The position numbers were made by a program, and so were the translations under genes. 64,000 bases of DNA from Siphonodentalium dalli (Eukaryota > Mollusca > Scaphopoda > Gadilida > Siphonodentaliidae): the NCBI GenBank assembly GCA_032622095.1, contig CP136065.1:207926151-207990150 (forward strand), in the 5' to 3' direction. The notes under the pieces were generated by a model. The model was given only the letters and a program-made list of their open reading frames with translations, was not told the DNA's origin and ran no database searches. This document shows, piece by piece, positions 24,003-35,690 of the stretch (the stretch's first letter is position 1; each line of letters begins with the position of its first letter).

Positions 24003-24588
24003 AGGGGTACTGTACGCCAAATGTTGTTGTTGGTTCTATAGTCTCCGAGTCTGAGAATAAGGTAACACTTTTTTCATTATTTGAAAGTCTGTTGAGTACG
24101 AAGTAGTGTTACGGATGACAAATTTACCGGAATGCAAAAATACAAATTGTCGTTGTCGAGTAATTTTTGTACAGTTTTCAACCAAATGAATCAAATAAAA
24201 GTTATATTATAGGCATACTAGTCCCATATAATCATTTAAGTTATTGTATCGTCGCTAGTCAGTGAGTGGCTTGAGTGTTCTCCCCGTATCATCATAATAT
24301 TTTAAGCGATCGTGTGTGCGATCGGTTTAACAAGCCAGTATCCCTCATTTACTTTATTTGATTACGCAAATTCGTAATTTAATTGACGCCATTTTATGGC
24401 TCCAGTCATAAATTCAATTTATATCAAATTATTAACTTTTAAATTATAAAATTTTAAGATAGCCTATTAACCTGAGCGTTTACAGAATACATCTTCGACT
24501 CAAATTACTTATGTTTCTATATATTTTCGATATTAGATCGTTGTTGTCACCGGAAATTTAATGAAAATGGCGTACAGTACCCCTTTAA
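23999..24588. mobile_element. TTAA-flanked MITE (AGGGGTACTGTACGCCA ends)
   Basis: TTAA at 23999-24002 and 24585-24588. Ends are AGGGGTACTGTACGCCA and TGGCGTACAGTACCCCT, exact complements. The interior is non-coding and closely related to 56258-56801, which lacks the left end. Confidence 0.88.
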
Positions 24589-24633
24589 GCCCGCAGAAAT
24601 GCACTTTCAATGCAACACATATATACATCCACG

Positions 24634-25169
24634 TCTAAGGTTCCGGTGATCATTATGACACCATGCCCAGTGTATGTACCCCAATATTTAAAATTTTAAT
24701 AGCATTGTTAGAATCTCCAAATACTTTTTTCTCGTGGCGACGACTTTATTCTCGTGGCGACGACTTCATATTCTCGTGGCGACGACTTTATAAAAAAAAA
24801 TCGGATATCACCTCCGGGGCTCCATAGAATGACACACGGACAGAAAGAAAAGTAGATACAATACAAACATCCAAGTTATACTCTTGTGAAGCTTGAAATG
24901 GCACGAAACTGTCTATAATGCATTGTACATTGTACATTGTAATTCTTATATTTAGTCATGTAAGGTCGTATTGACCCTTTCCGGCGGACCCATTCGCCGG
25001 ACCCATATACTCCAATATTAGCGATGTATAGAGTATTCTGTCAGCTTAGGCGCACAAACTACTGTATAAATTGATGGGAATATTGCATATATAAATTCAT
25101 ATAGTACCTATCGCAATTTACTATCTCTATATACCCGCGTCTGCGAGAAACGACTCACTCCCGCTTAAA
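24634..25169. repeat. Direct repeat copy 1 flanking the LINE (536 bp)
   Basis: Begins TCTAAGGTTCCGGTGATC and ends CCGCTTAAA. It is nearly identical to 29027-29563, with about nine differences in 536 positions by eye. Internally it carries three copies of TCTCGTGGCGACGACTT. The LINE reverse transcriptase fragment starts right after it. Confidence 0.9.
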
Positions 25170-25925
25170 TTGTTCAAATTCATACGCCTCGGGTTTTCCA
25201 GTAAATTTATCAGATTGCTCGGAAACGTCCACACGGACGTGAGTAGCATGGTGTTTGCTAACAACATATTCTCGGAGAAGTTTAGCATTGGTCAAGGGAC
25301 AAGGCAAGGGGAGGTTCTCTCGCCATTGTGCTATCTCATTTACATCAATGATCTTCTACTAGACTTAAGGAAGTCTCCATTTGGACTAAATGTCGGTTCT
25401 ATATCATGTGTCGCACCTACTACTGCAGATGACATCACCATTTTATCTCTAACTAAACACGGCCTGGGCAATCTTATGGACACATGCTTTACGTATAGTA
25501 TTCAATGGAGATTTAGTTTCTCGTGCATTAAAAGTAAAACTGTGATCTTTAACGAGTCAAAAGCTGCACACAACCGCAGTAGGCGTACATGGATGCTTGG
25601 TTCAAGGAAAATTCACATCGAATGTATCGCATAGTTCAGTTGTTTCGTCCGCAATGAGAAAGATATTCTTCGCCATCGCGGGTAACAGACTACTGAACAG
25701 TGCTTCGCCGATTACAATGTGCAATATCATCAAGACTGTGGTTCAACCGAAAACACTATACGGTTGTGAGGTTATCCCTCTACAACAAACGACTGCTATT
25801 GCCATCATAGAACGTTCATTGCGTACCTGTGTAAAATCTGCCCAGTCTCTACCAAAACGAACAAATACAAAACTTGCTCTCGGACTATTGGGTATTAGTC
25901 TGGTCGTTGAGACTCGATTTTGAGG
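25170..25925 (+). pseudogene. Non-LTR retrotransposon (LINE) reverse transcriptase, 5'-truncated and frameshifted
   Basis: The frame starts inside the reverse transcriptase domain. RQGEVLSPLCYLIYINDLL matches the conserved RQGxxLSPxLFxLYINDLL block, followed by TADDITILS, where the usual Y/F of the catalytic Y/FADD box is threonine. KSKTVIF is the next conserved patch. Near 25600 the frame shifts by one; the thumb region continues in the other frame (SSAMRKIFFAIAGN, then YGCEV) to about 25925. There is no start codon or endonuclease upstream: the sequence begins directly at the edge of a 536-bp repeat. Clade cannot be assigned by eye. The copy is dead. Confidence 0.85.
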
Positions 25926-26060
25926 TGAACCTAGAACAAATTGTTTACAATCTGTTTTCGGTGTCATTCGACGCGGAAAAGCATCAGGAACAACATATCC
26001 AAAATCCGCGTTGGGGAAACTTTGTTATCCACGATGGCGTCCAACATGGTTGTCTATACT
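25926..26060 (-). pseudogene. Inverted fragment of the LINE C-terminal region
   Basis: Read on the minus strand this piece contains the words GCGGATTTTGGATATG and CAATTTGTTCTAGG. It parallels 27795-27931 on the plus strand, where the translation includes DFGYVVP and CNQFVLG (here CKQFVLG). It abuts the plus-strand reverse transcriptase piece at 25925, so the copy is internally inverted. The outer limit near 26060 is approximate. Confidence 0.7.
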
Positions 26061-27706
26061 ACATCAGTTCTCGATATAAGTCATTATACGATCTATAGTG
26101 GCATCAGAATTATGCCGTTATATCAGTTTGTGTTAAATTAGAATGCGGGAGCGAGTAGAGTGACACGGACAGAAAATTATACAATTGTGGCCATGAAATG
26201 GCTGTCAAAATGGCCGCAACTCCAAACCATACCACGTAGAAAGCAACATATTTGGTAACAACATAAGAGTGAAATACGTATTGGCAATATACAAGTCGGT
26301 TGTTAAATATATTTAAAGGTACACACATCATTAAAACAGATCAATCTGAAGGATCATCGGTCACTGCACAGCAAGTCAACCCTCCAATGATTTACGTCTT
26401 TAACGTTTGGGTGTTCTGCTTATCCAACATCCAACTGTTGGGCAAAACAAAAATAGCTCGTGCATGCAACACACGAACTAATGTTTCGCCTCACAGTGAA
26501 TGGTAGTTTTATTTGGCATGGTGATTAAATATTGAATGCAACGCCGAAATTTAAGTGCATACTCTAGAGGTATAAATACCAGTTATATTTCCGGATTGTC
26601 AACACTCCCGGTGATAATAAACGATACACGTATGTCCCAATGGTTATTATACTGTAAAGAAACACTCATATATGCAATGGATTAGCACCGAATCTCACCA
26701 CGTCAAAGAGACTGTACATAGTACATTGTATGTAAGAATAATTTTCATTCTGCTACCAACCCGGTTTCTTAGTAGACAATTTTGTTAAAATTACTTCAGT
26801 GGCCACTTTACAACTACAATAAGCTACAGCGCAATGCACACTATTAGTTTTCAGTATATTTTTGTTTGAAAATATATTACCATTACCACCCACGTAATCG
26901 TGCTAAATATCAGGTGATCATCGTTTAAGATGTTATTCCAACGTTGAACATTCACCCAATATTGTTAGTTGTGGTTCTGTGTGCAACAGACATGTGTAAC
27001 ATTATGGAAAATAGGTAAACGCGGTGATGCGGTTGAAGACAACGTAGTAAGTTTCGCGTAGATGTGGCCTTGGTGAATTCAACCAAATATAATTTCCAGG
27101 TATAAACACAATCTGTCACAGATTATGTAGGCAATTTTGGTCAAGTTTTAAATTTATTGAAGACAGTCTATGGTACTCATTTGTGATTTAATAAATTTAG
27201 TTCATGGTACACCATAACGCATTCTTGTTTATAGCAATTAATTTTTTAAGGTTTTATACCGTAGATATCAAAATAAATGGTGATCGGTCTCATTCGTGAG
27301 ACTGCTCTGAATACATATATTTCTGCGTCTAGAGAAAGGCCGCATAGTCAATACATCCCTACTAAATCCCGTTTAGCTGTTTAATTACACATATATATCA
27401 CGCGATTCAAGATTAGCGGTATAGATAAAACTGCGTCATTTGTCCGTTTCTGGGCGCCCAAATGTCCAGATTTAACCGTTCCACAAGACCCTGATTTCGC
27501 TTGCTCTCTCGTGAGATACATCAGAAAGAATTCGTACATCTCTAATCAAAAGTTTCTCTTATACTTGTAGTCATTCTTCCTCGCAATATTCGAGCGTTTG
27601 TTCACTCGTATAGGACTAGCTATTCAATTTTGCACTAAATGTAAATTTCATTCGATTTTGTCCATTTTGGGAAAAATATTCTACATATATGGTTTACGAC
27701 TAAGCA
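26061..27706. other. Unassigned sequence inside the rearranged LINE locus
   Basis: About 1.6 kb between the inverted fragment and the LINE C-terminal frame. No domain or repeat structure was recognised. A short match to the flanking repeat (AGTGACACGGACAGAAA-like, near 26160) hints at further rearrangement. Confidence 0.35.
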
Positions 27707-28726
27707 ATGTTTGTGTATATTTCAATTTATTACGAATTTGGCATTAATTGGAGCACCTGCCGCAGAATTCAGTATTTTCCGATAACAACAGACATTATGG
27801 ACACCATCTTCAATAGAGAATTTTCCCCAAAGCGGATTTTAGCGGATTTTGGATATGTTGTTCCCTACATTCTGCCCGACAATATGACAACAAAAACAGC
27901 TTGTAACCAATTTGTTCTAGGTCCAATGCTTCAACGACCAGACTATATCTTACCAATGGAGAAGGAAATACACATACGTAAACTGTGCTTTCTTGGTACC
28001 CTTATAAACCTTCCATTTCACAAACAGGATCCATTGAAAATTTTCCTCATCAAAGCTCATTTGCAGCGGCTGTACAAAAGACCTGTATCTGGATTCGTCA
28101 CGGAGATAATAACTATATTGAGGGCGTACCGACTTGACTCATTTCTGGATAAATTGTTAGACCTAGGCGATTTTCCAAACCAATCTGTGTGGAAACGTAT
28201 AGTGAGAGAGACAGTAAAACTGGGCTATATATCTTCATGGCGTGCTTCAGTCGAAAATGATTCTGACCTGTGTGTGTTCAGGAAGGTTGTACATGATCCT
28301 CTAGCTGGGTGGTATGTTTGGAAGCGCATGCGTTCACAACCGACATTTTCCTCCAAATACAAGAACCTTGCGATTCTGTTGAACAAGACAACATACCCAA
28401 ACAATAGTATATGTCGCCAGTGCCTAAATACATACGACCAAGAGCTGGATCACGCCTTGTTCACGTGCTCGTCACTTCCGATCCTGTTGCTGAGAAATAG
28501 TTTTTGGGAACGGGTCATCGATTGTTGTGGCATCGAAATATATCTCTTTATTTCCGGTCTAGTGAAGGACGACTTCTTTTCCCTAATCTTGGGAAGTGAA
28601 CACCCATCACTATTGGACGCTGTGGGTCACTGTCGGGACTCATTTATCGATATAGCCGCTTTTTTCCTTTTTGTTATGTGTTCCCTAATTAGGGCAAAAT
28701 TTACAGCCCACTCGCATGTGACTTAG
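27707..28726 (+). pseudogene. LINE C-terminal region with zinc-knuckle
   Basis: A 339-codon open frame ending in TAG at 28726. It contains KLCFLGTLINLP and KRIVRETVKLGY-like segments typical of the region after the reverse transcriptase in many animal LINEs. A Cys-Cys-His-Cys cluster (ICRQC, then DHALFTC) is the usual C-terminal zinc-knuckle. The 3' region has AATAAA at 29007-29012 followed by a (TC)n tail at 29014-29029, which looks like the true 3' end of the element. It runs directly into the second copy of the 536-bp repeat. Unlike the reverse transcriptase piece this section has a long intact frame. Confidence 0.75.
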
Positions 28727-29026
28727 CATAATTCATCACTGCTCGGTATTCTGTACTAACCAATAACATATATCTAGTGCCGAGTGTCCATACATGCAGG
28801 GATATATACGAGTGATATTCTCACTGGACACAAACTGTTGTAAGCTGATCTAAATGCTAAGATGTAAATACTATAACATTTTCGCTCACATACATACGGA
28901 CACTCGTTAACCGACCTTATGCAAGTGAAATTGATATAAAATGTATGTCACTATTGTATTTATAAACATGTATATACTTGTACACATATCTCTCCTTCAA
29001 GGAGGCAATAAAGATCTCTCTCTCTC

Positions 29027-29563
29027 TCTAAGGTTCCGGTGATCATTATGACACCATGCCCAGTGTATGTACCCCAATATTTAAAATTTTAATTAGCATT
29101 GTTAGAATCTCCAAATACTTTTTTCTCGTGGCGACGACTTTATTCTCGTGGCGACGACTTCATATTCTCGTGGCCACGACTTTATAAAAAAAAATCGGAT
29201 ATCACCTCCGGGGTTCCATAGAATGACATACGGGCAGAAAGAAAAGTAGATACAATACAAACATCCAAGTTATACTCTTGTTGAGCTTGAAATGGCACGA
29301 AACTGTCTATAATGCATTGTACATTGTACATTGTAATTCTTATATTTAGTCATGTAAGGTCGTATTGACCCTTTCCGGCGGACCCATTCGCCGGACCCAT
29401 ATACTCCAATATTAGCGATGTATAGAGTATTCTGTCAGCTTAGGCGCACAAACTACTGTATAAATTGATGGGAATATTGCATATATAAATTCATATAGTA
29501 CCTATCGCAATTTACTATCTCTATATACCCGCGTCTGCGAGAAACGACTCACCCCCGCTTAAA
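29027..29563. repeat. Direct repeat copy 2 flanking the LINE (537 bp)
   Basis: Second copy of the repeat at 24634-25169, with a one-base insertion and a few substitutions. It starts within the LINE (TC)n tail and ends at CCGCTTAAA, after which the two loci diverge completely. Confidence 0.9.
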
Positions 29564-29686
29564 CCTTGAAGCCACAAACACCTCTGTGAACTTTACTTAT
29601 ATTGTTCATACCGTCAGAATTACATTTTGAATATAAAAGTTATCAAACACTGAACTCATCTTTGGTCCCGCACGGCCAATTCACAC

Positions 29687-29712
29687 TTAAAGGTACACAA
29701 TCCGATTCAATG

Positions 29713-29744
<32 letters not shown>

Positions 29745-30253
29745 TTTTAGTGGAATTCCCCATACACGTCATCACAAATGTAAACAAACATGCCCAATTG
29801 TAACCGGCATGTTGTTATATGACATGTCTATTTGCATGACTAAAACATGCTTACCGATTCGTAAATAATAATATGTTATGTATCCGCACGTCAACTATGA
29901 CAAGTTACCTTATTTGTTGCTGCTGACGTTACTCTTCACCGAAGTTAATTTGCGACAGCATTGATCGCCATGCAAAGTCACAGCGAACTATGACACTGCG
30001 TGACCATTCGAACAATCGCGACGGCGTCTGCGCATGTCCATATATTTCTGGAAGAAGATAATTCGTATATTTGCCGGGCCACCAAATATTAGATGTGGTG
30101 AAAAATAACAGATTTAAAAAATCGAAATATGATAACTTTGAGCTTTGATGGGTGGGCTCCTCGACTCAATTCAAATATTTTTTAGACCCGAAGCCAAATA
30201 AATGGTGATTTGGGGGGGGGGGGGGTTCGTTTAATCGGACTATGCATCTTTAA
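29687..30253. mobile_element. TTAA-flanked MITE (AGGTACACAATCCGATT ends)
   Basis: TTAA at 29687-29690 and 30250-30253, with ends AGGTACACAATCCGATT and the complement of AGATGCATAGTCCGATT. A CAA microsatellite lies near the left end, and internal sequence is related to 12.9-13.99 kb and 18.3-19.1 kb. A run of G is at 30212-30226. Confidence 0.75.
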
Positions 30254-30337
30254 CCACTGGACAACGGGACATTTCTTAAGTTAGTTAAAAATGTGTGCCT
30301 CGGTCCATTTATTATATTATTTGCTACTAAAATATGT

Positions 30338-30723
30338 TTAACCCTTTACCCAACAGAAGGGCCCTGTGCCAATGCATTCTCTTATATATGCGAGTCGACC
30401 ATAGGTCGCCTCGCATATATAAGAGAATGCATTGGCTTAACACATTAAAAATTATAAAATTGTTAAAGAATGTAAGAAAAAATGGTAAAAAGTGTTTTTA
30501 GGCCAATGCATTCTCTTATATATGCGAGGCGACCTATGGTCGACTCGCATATATAAGAGAATGCATTGGCACAGGGCATAACTGTAACTATCACAATGTG
30601 GTCAAGGAGCCGGTTCCAATGATATCCATATTTGTATGGTTTTATTGAGACAGACCGAAGATATTTTAGGCTGTTGAAGCTTTATTTGGCCGGTTTTGGC
30701 CGGTTTGTTGGGTAAAGGGTTAA
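30338..30723. mobile_element. TTAA-flanked MITE carrying two palindromic modules, copy 2
   Basis: TTAACCCTTTACCCAACA ends with TTAA boundaries (30338-30341, 30720-30723). Hairpins are at 30368-30436 and 30502-30570. It is nearly identical to 4350-4750, implying recent movement. It lies about 190 bp upstream of the FReD exon acceptor, so inside that gene's last intron. Confidence 0.88.
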
Positions 30724-30912
30724 ACCCAATCCCATCCTCATGATTTCCACAGGTATTATACGATAACAATAACATGCATGTTGTACCATCCATACACCCA
30801 CAATTGATTCCGATGAAGAGTCTTATATTTCACCAGTCCTATATCCTATCTCGACACTCACACATTCGTCTTGTTCATCACACATTAATAATATCCATGC
30901 AAATCTTTGCAG

Positions 30913-31490
30913 CGTGTAACGATTTCACTGGGAATTGGGGAACATTCAAGAAAGTCTACCCAACAGAGGACTCGGCTGGTATTGACGTATTCTGCTACAT
31001 ACAGAATGTCCTTTTAATCTTTGCCAGACAGACTGGTGTCTCTCCTAATCTCTTTAAATCTGACTGGGAAAGCTCCAAACAAGGACTCGGAACGGTGACA
31101 GACACTCAAGGTAGTGGGACATACTGGCTCGGCAATGATCACATACATGAAATCACACAGACAGCAAAACCACTGAAGCTCAGCATAACAGCGGATGACA
31201 GTGCAACGGTTTGGTATCACAACATCCGGATTGGGGACGAAACAGAACTGTATACAGCGACATTCACATCTTACAGTTTCCAAGGCCTCCCAATGGAGCC
31301 ATCTTTGCGTAACCAAAGTCAGTTTAGCGTCTGGAATACGGATCCGACCAGCTGCTCGAACATGTATCAGGCGGGATTCTGGTATTCTCAAGCTGACTGC
31401 ATCTCGCCGTATTTGAGGGGAAACTACAAGAAGAACACTGTTAACACTGTACCATATAGTAACATATGGGGCGAACTATGGGAAGAATGA
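30913..31490 (+). CDS. Fibrinogen-related domain (FReD) protein, 3' terminal exon
   Basis: An acceptor (AATCTTTGCAG, AG at 30911-30912) opens a 192-codon frame in phase 1 that ends in TGA at 31490. The order of motifs is that of a fibrinogen C-terminal globe: CNDF near the start, a GTYWLGNDHIHEIT block about residues 68-82 (family YWLGNDxIHxLT), then IRIGDETELYTATFTSYS, then a cysteine pair in SCSNMYQAGFWYSQADC corresponding to the CAxxYxxxWWYxxC region, and a GNY tail. The calcium loop is degenerate (NTDPTS instead of DxDxD) and the C-terminus stops about 15-20 residues early, so ligand binding may differ. The usual WTVIQRR segment is replaced by VLLIFARQ. The upstream ATG codons of the long open frame lie in the intron. 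I could not find the preceding exons. Likely secreted, lectin-like; ligand unknown. Confidence 0.8.
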
Positions 31491-32055
31491 AGGTTGAGAA
31501 ATCAGTGAAAAATGTGCATGATGTGCGGAGATGGAGTTTTATCTATTAATACTGTGTCTTTTTATTTGGGTTGAAGGGGGAATTCGGGAATGTCAATTTC
31601 AAATTATCAATAGTTATGTATCTGACTATTACAGGAGGTTGTATAGTTGATTAGTTCAACTCAATGAACAGCTCTCTCTCTATATCTCTCTCCCCCTCTC
31701 TCACTCTCTCTCTCTGATTCACATTATGTGCTGTACACATCCACAACAATGTGATTGACTGAAAAACATTCAATTTTCATTGATGGGTCTGGATGGATGT
31801 GTAATAAAATGTATTTCAAACCATTTCTGTGAGTAACATTCCGGACATTTCACATTTACAACATTTGTTCAAATTTTATTAGTGTACAACAAAACTCAGC
31901 AAGGGATTCACCAAAATGTATATGTAATAAATGTTTAATTTTCATATGGACGATGCTACATGTATGTGATAGCAAGAAAAGATATTTTCATCAATATTAG
32001 ACAAATAATAACTCAAGTCAAGCCTGTAATAAAGAGAATTCATACATTAATTGGC
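31491..32055 (+). other. 3' UTR and polyadenylation signals of the FReD gene
   Basis: After the stop codon there is no further reading frame. AATAAA hexamers occur at 31803-31808, about 31927-31932 and 32028-32033, any of which could direct 3' end formation. A CT-rich microsatellite is at about 31672-31718. Confidence 0.45.
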
Positions 32056-33580
32056 GTTGTGTCTTTTGACTGGGGATAATCACTTTAGACTCCAGTAAAA
32101 TGGGTTTCACCACATATTGTCGAAGCCACAAGCGGGCCCGTGTCACGACACATCAATGAGAAAACTACGGGCGTCACATTGCACGAGTTAAAGCGATTCC
32201 AGGACTTCAACAATACGAATGTGACATAGTGAGTAGTTGGATATTAACAGCCAGACTGGTGCTATATGATGTCATTCGCATTGATTTTTTTCAGGAATTC
32301 CGAAATCGACTCAATTTATGGAAATTTGCCAAAGTATGAATATTCATACCGAATTGTATCGAATTCAACTCGGCAAATGTCGAAGTATTCAGCTAATATA
32401 ACTGCTACTATACCAACCGTTCCCGGTGAACAATGCTTTCTGTTAACAACGGTTTATTAAAAAACAATAATTGTGCATCTGATAGAACGAGAGAGATAAC
32501 TCATATTGTGTCTTAAGACAGTATAGCGCCACCACCTCCACTTATGTTGCTAACTTGTTCAGTAACGTAAATAATGTTAACTTTTATAGAACATTTATCA
32601 TCAGAGTTCATCTACTGTTAAGTTTCTTTTATATAACAAATCATGTATCTTCTAGATTTATATTTTATTGACATCGTATTTATCTCATAACATATCTGTT
32701 GTCAGTTGTCTTCCCCACCATCCACCAATGTGGGCCTCATTGGGGCGAACAGAAACATCAATCTATACCAAGTCTTCGTTCACTCAATATCTTTGACTCG
32801 TCTGTCTTGTGGTGTTGCCTGAAACCAACAATTCCCCTCCCCGGTTCATTTTGGTTCCCTAATATGTCGTCCGATGTGCATTTCATGATAACTGCGTTAC
32901 TTCACAACAGTTCTGAATGGTTTATGTTACGCTTTCAGCAGAATGCTGGCTGTAGCTTGACAGCCTGAGAAAATTGGTGAGTATCTGGTCCAATGTTTTC
33001 ATCACGTACATTCTCCGTCGAGGGCCAATTTGTTTGACTGGGCCCCACACATGTCCTCGCTTTATCTTTCTGACAAAAACATCATAATTACATACATGGT
33101 AAGATAACGTGCGCCATGGAATATGTTAGCGTTGACACCCTATATAGGGTGCCGTTAAGACTAACCAGCTTTTAGAATGAACCAATTCTTCCCTTTCTGT
33201 TTATCGATTTGCAATCAGCACACGATAATTTTACGTTCAATAAAAATCACTCTTGGATTGCAATATAGATATTTACAATTCCTATTCTACGATATTACCA
33301 ACTGGCGGTGTATTGCAAAAAAACATGTCAATTCACAACATCGTCACAGCTATATCTAACTGTATGCTATTTTGTGGTGGATATAATCAAACACGTAAAC
33401 GACCTCAACCATTATGTGCCGAGATTCACCCAACAATCATGTCAGCAAACCAATTTAATGAGACAATCCCAGACCTGGCGAGCGAGTGGGCAGCAGTATT
33501 TGTATTCTGAACAATGTAGCTTAATTGTTTGATGGTCACACGCCGCTGAGCATGTTGCAAGATGAATATATATGTGTAGG
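32056..33580. other. Intergenic stretch, nothing recognised
   Basis: Short open frames (for example at 32266, 32699 and 33177) show no domain or splice context. No repeat structure stands out by eye. Confidence 0.45.
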
Positions 33581-33581
33581 G

Positions 33582-34260
33582 CTAGGATTCTTCTTATACC
33601 TTAGTTGGGTAATATTCACCCAAGTCCAAGATGGCGGCCAAAAATAGCCACAGTAAATTGAAAAATCGCTGCAAATCGCTGATTTTAATATCAGTGATCG
33701 TTATTTTCTCGACAATCCCACGCCTGCTTACTATTGTGAGTTGGGAACACTAAGTTGAAGAACTGTCCTTATATCACATCCAAATAAAAGTGCTCCGAAT
33801 CCAAAATGGCGCCCACAATGGCGGACAGATTTTGAAAAAAATCACGGAAAATCCCTCACATTCACATCATTGGGCATTATTGTCGAGGCAACCCCACCCA
33901 TGCTCACAATCGAGTTGGAAATACTGAGTTGAAGAAATTACATTACATCTCGAGTTATCTCGACAATAATGCCAAATGATGTGACAATGAGTGAATTTCG
34001 GTGATCTTTCAAAATCTGTCCGCCATTGTGGACGCCATTTTTAATTTGGGGGACTTTTATTTGGATGCGATATCAGGACAGTTCTTCGCCTCAGTGTTCC
34101 CAACTCACAATAGTAAGCATGTGTGGAGTTGTCGTGACAATAACGCTCACTGATGTTAAATCCTCGATTTTCGGCGATTTTTCTATTTATGGTGGCCATT
34201 TTGGCAGCGATCTTGGATTTAGGTGAATATTCCTCTACTCACGTATAAGAGGAATCCTAG
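33582..34260. repeat. Long inverted repeat 1, with continuing homology to about 34620
   Basis: CTAGGATTCTTCTTATACC at the left is mirrored by TATAAGAGGAATCCTAG at the right, with arms of about 320 bp. CCAAGATGGCGGCCAAA sits near the left end, and further AATGGCGCCC/GTGGACGCCATT pairs lie within. Sequence from 34260 to about 34620 matches the right arm of the large inverted repeat (50560-51005). Confidence 0.75.
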
Positions 34261-34620
34261 GTCGAGTATCTCCTGCATATATATATTATTTTTTTTAGCG
34301 TCGATTCAGCTTTCACCGGATTTTATCGGCATTGGGAAATCGGACAAAATATCCAGCAAGGAATGTATGTTATGGTCCCATTGTGTTCATAAATGACTCT
34401 TTTATACGATAAATGTATAAAATCACGCCAAGATGTCCACGTTTTCCCACAGAGACACACGAAATGTGGTGAAATGTAAAAACATATATAGCAATTTTGA
34501 CCATCTTGGCCGCGCCATATTGGAGTTTGGTGTCGGATTTCTGGCTAATTTGTAAGGGTTGTATATTAGCATAACGAATCGAACAGAAAACAAGACCGCG
34601 TGTGATACCATCTTTTCTAT

Positions 34621-35329
34621 AACGGCGTAAAAAACGGATATACCCTTGTAAATTCCAAGTAAATGAATGATGTACCCCACTCACATTATACTCTGGTAAA
34701 TCCTGCTGTTTACCATTACACACAGAACATTAACCAACATGGGAGCCTATGTACCAGCAATTTTGAGATTGGTTAGACTCCACTTTGCAGAGTTGTTTCC
34801 GTTTTTGGACTTAAATATACAAAAACCCAATCCACCTAAATTCTTGTCCGTGGTTGAAATAAGTTTTGTAGGATCGGTAGTGTAAGTCTGAACTGCTACA
34901 AGGACAACATACCAGACTTTAGTCTGGAAATAGGATTAAGATGCATACGTTATCATTCCCCTTGTATCTCTTGCATTATTATTATGACATTACCTCACCT
35001 CATTCGAAATCAAAGGATATGCGTCATTAGCTACCACACAACATAAATACTAGAGAATGTTGTATTCGGTTATTCACAAAATCCATCTCCGACTGGAACC
35101 AACCCATAAAAAGCACCATTGTTGTATATCCACGCTTTGAAGTATAACTGACGACGTTTGAAGTAAAGCCTTTTTAAAGAGCTATTTTTTCCTCGAATAA
35201 ATATATATTGACTAAATAATTGATGTATTCAGGAATTAAAAAAAATAATACTAACATTTAAAGAGCGTTTTTCCAGAAGAAGTGATTTTCTACAGTATGT
35301 TCTGATTTATAAGGGTTTTACCCATGTAT
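34621..35329. other. Intergenic stretch, nothing recognised
   Basis: AT-rich sequence without domain, repeat unit or RNA signature visible by eye. Confidence 0.4.
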
Positions 35330-35690
35330 GTCCTGTTTCCCAGCATTTTACGAGAGCAAAGTACACCATGCCTTTACTTGTATGTAATTTACATGGGTGT
35401 GTCCTTTTTTTTTTACATGGGTGTACATGGCTTTTACCAGAGTATATCATTGTTAACCTGACTTTACCATGATTTACTTTGAATTAACAAGGGTATGTCC
35501 ATTTTACATGGCCTTTACCTGAGTATATCATTGTTAACCTGACTTTACCACAATTGATTTGGAATTTACTTGTCTTTTACATGACTTTTTATCAGAGTAT
35601 AGAATTGTACACCTGACTTTACTACATCTTTACTTGGAATTTATAGGGGTATGCCATTTTTACATGGGTATTTACATTACTTTTATCCAC
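35330..35690 (+). repeat. Degenerate ~80-bp tandem repeat
   Basis: TTTTACCAGAGTATATCATT plus GTTAACCTGACTTTACCA recurs near 35431, 35514 and 35590. Related scraps reappear at 36325-36450, so intervening sequence (35690-36325) probably inserted into the array. Confidence 0.6.

Noticed and set aside
30774-30912. Start of the FReD protein at the ATG in 30774
   Set aside because: Residues before the acceptor at 30912 look like intron-derived sequence. The FReD domain starts right after the AG.
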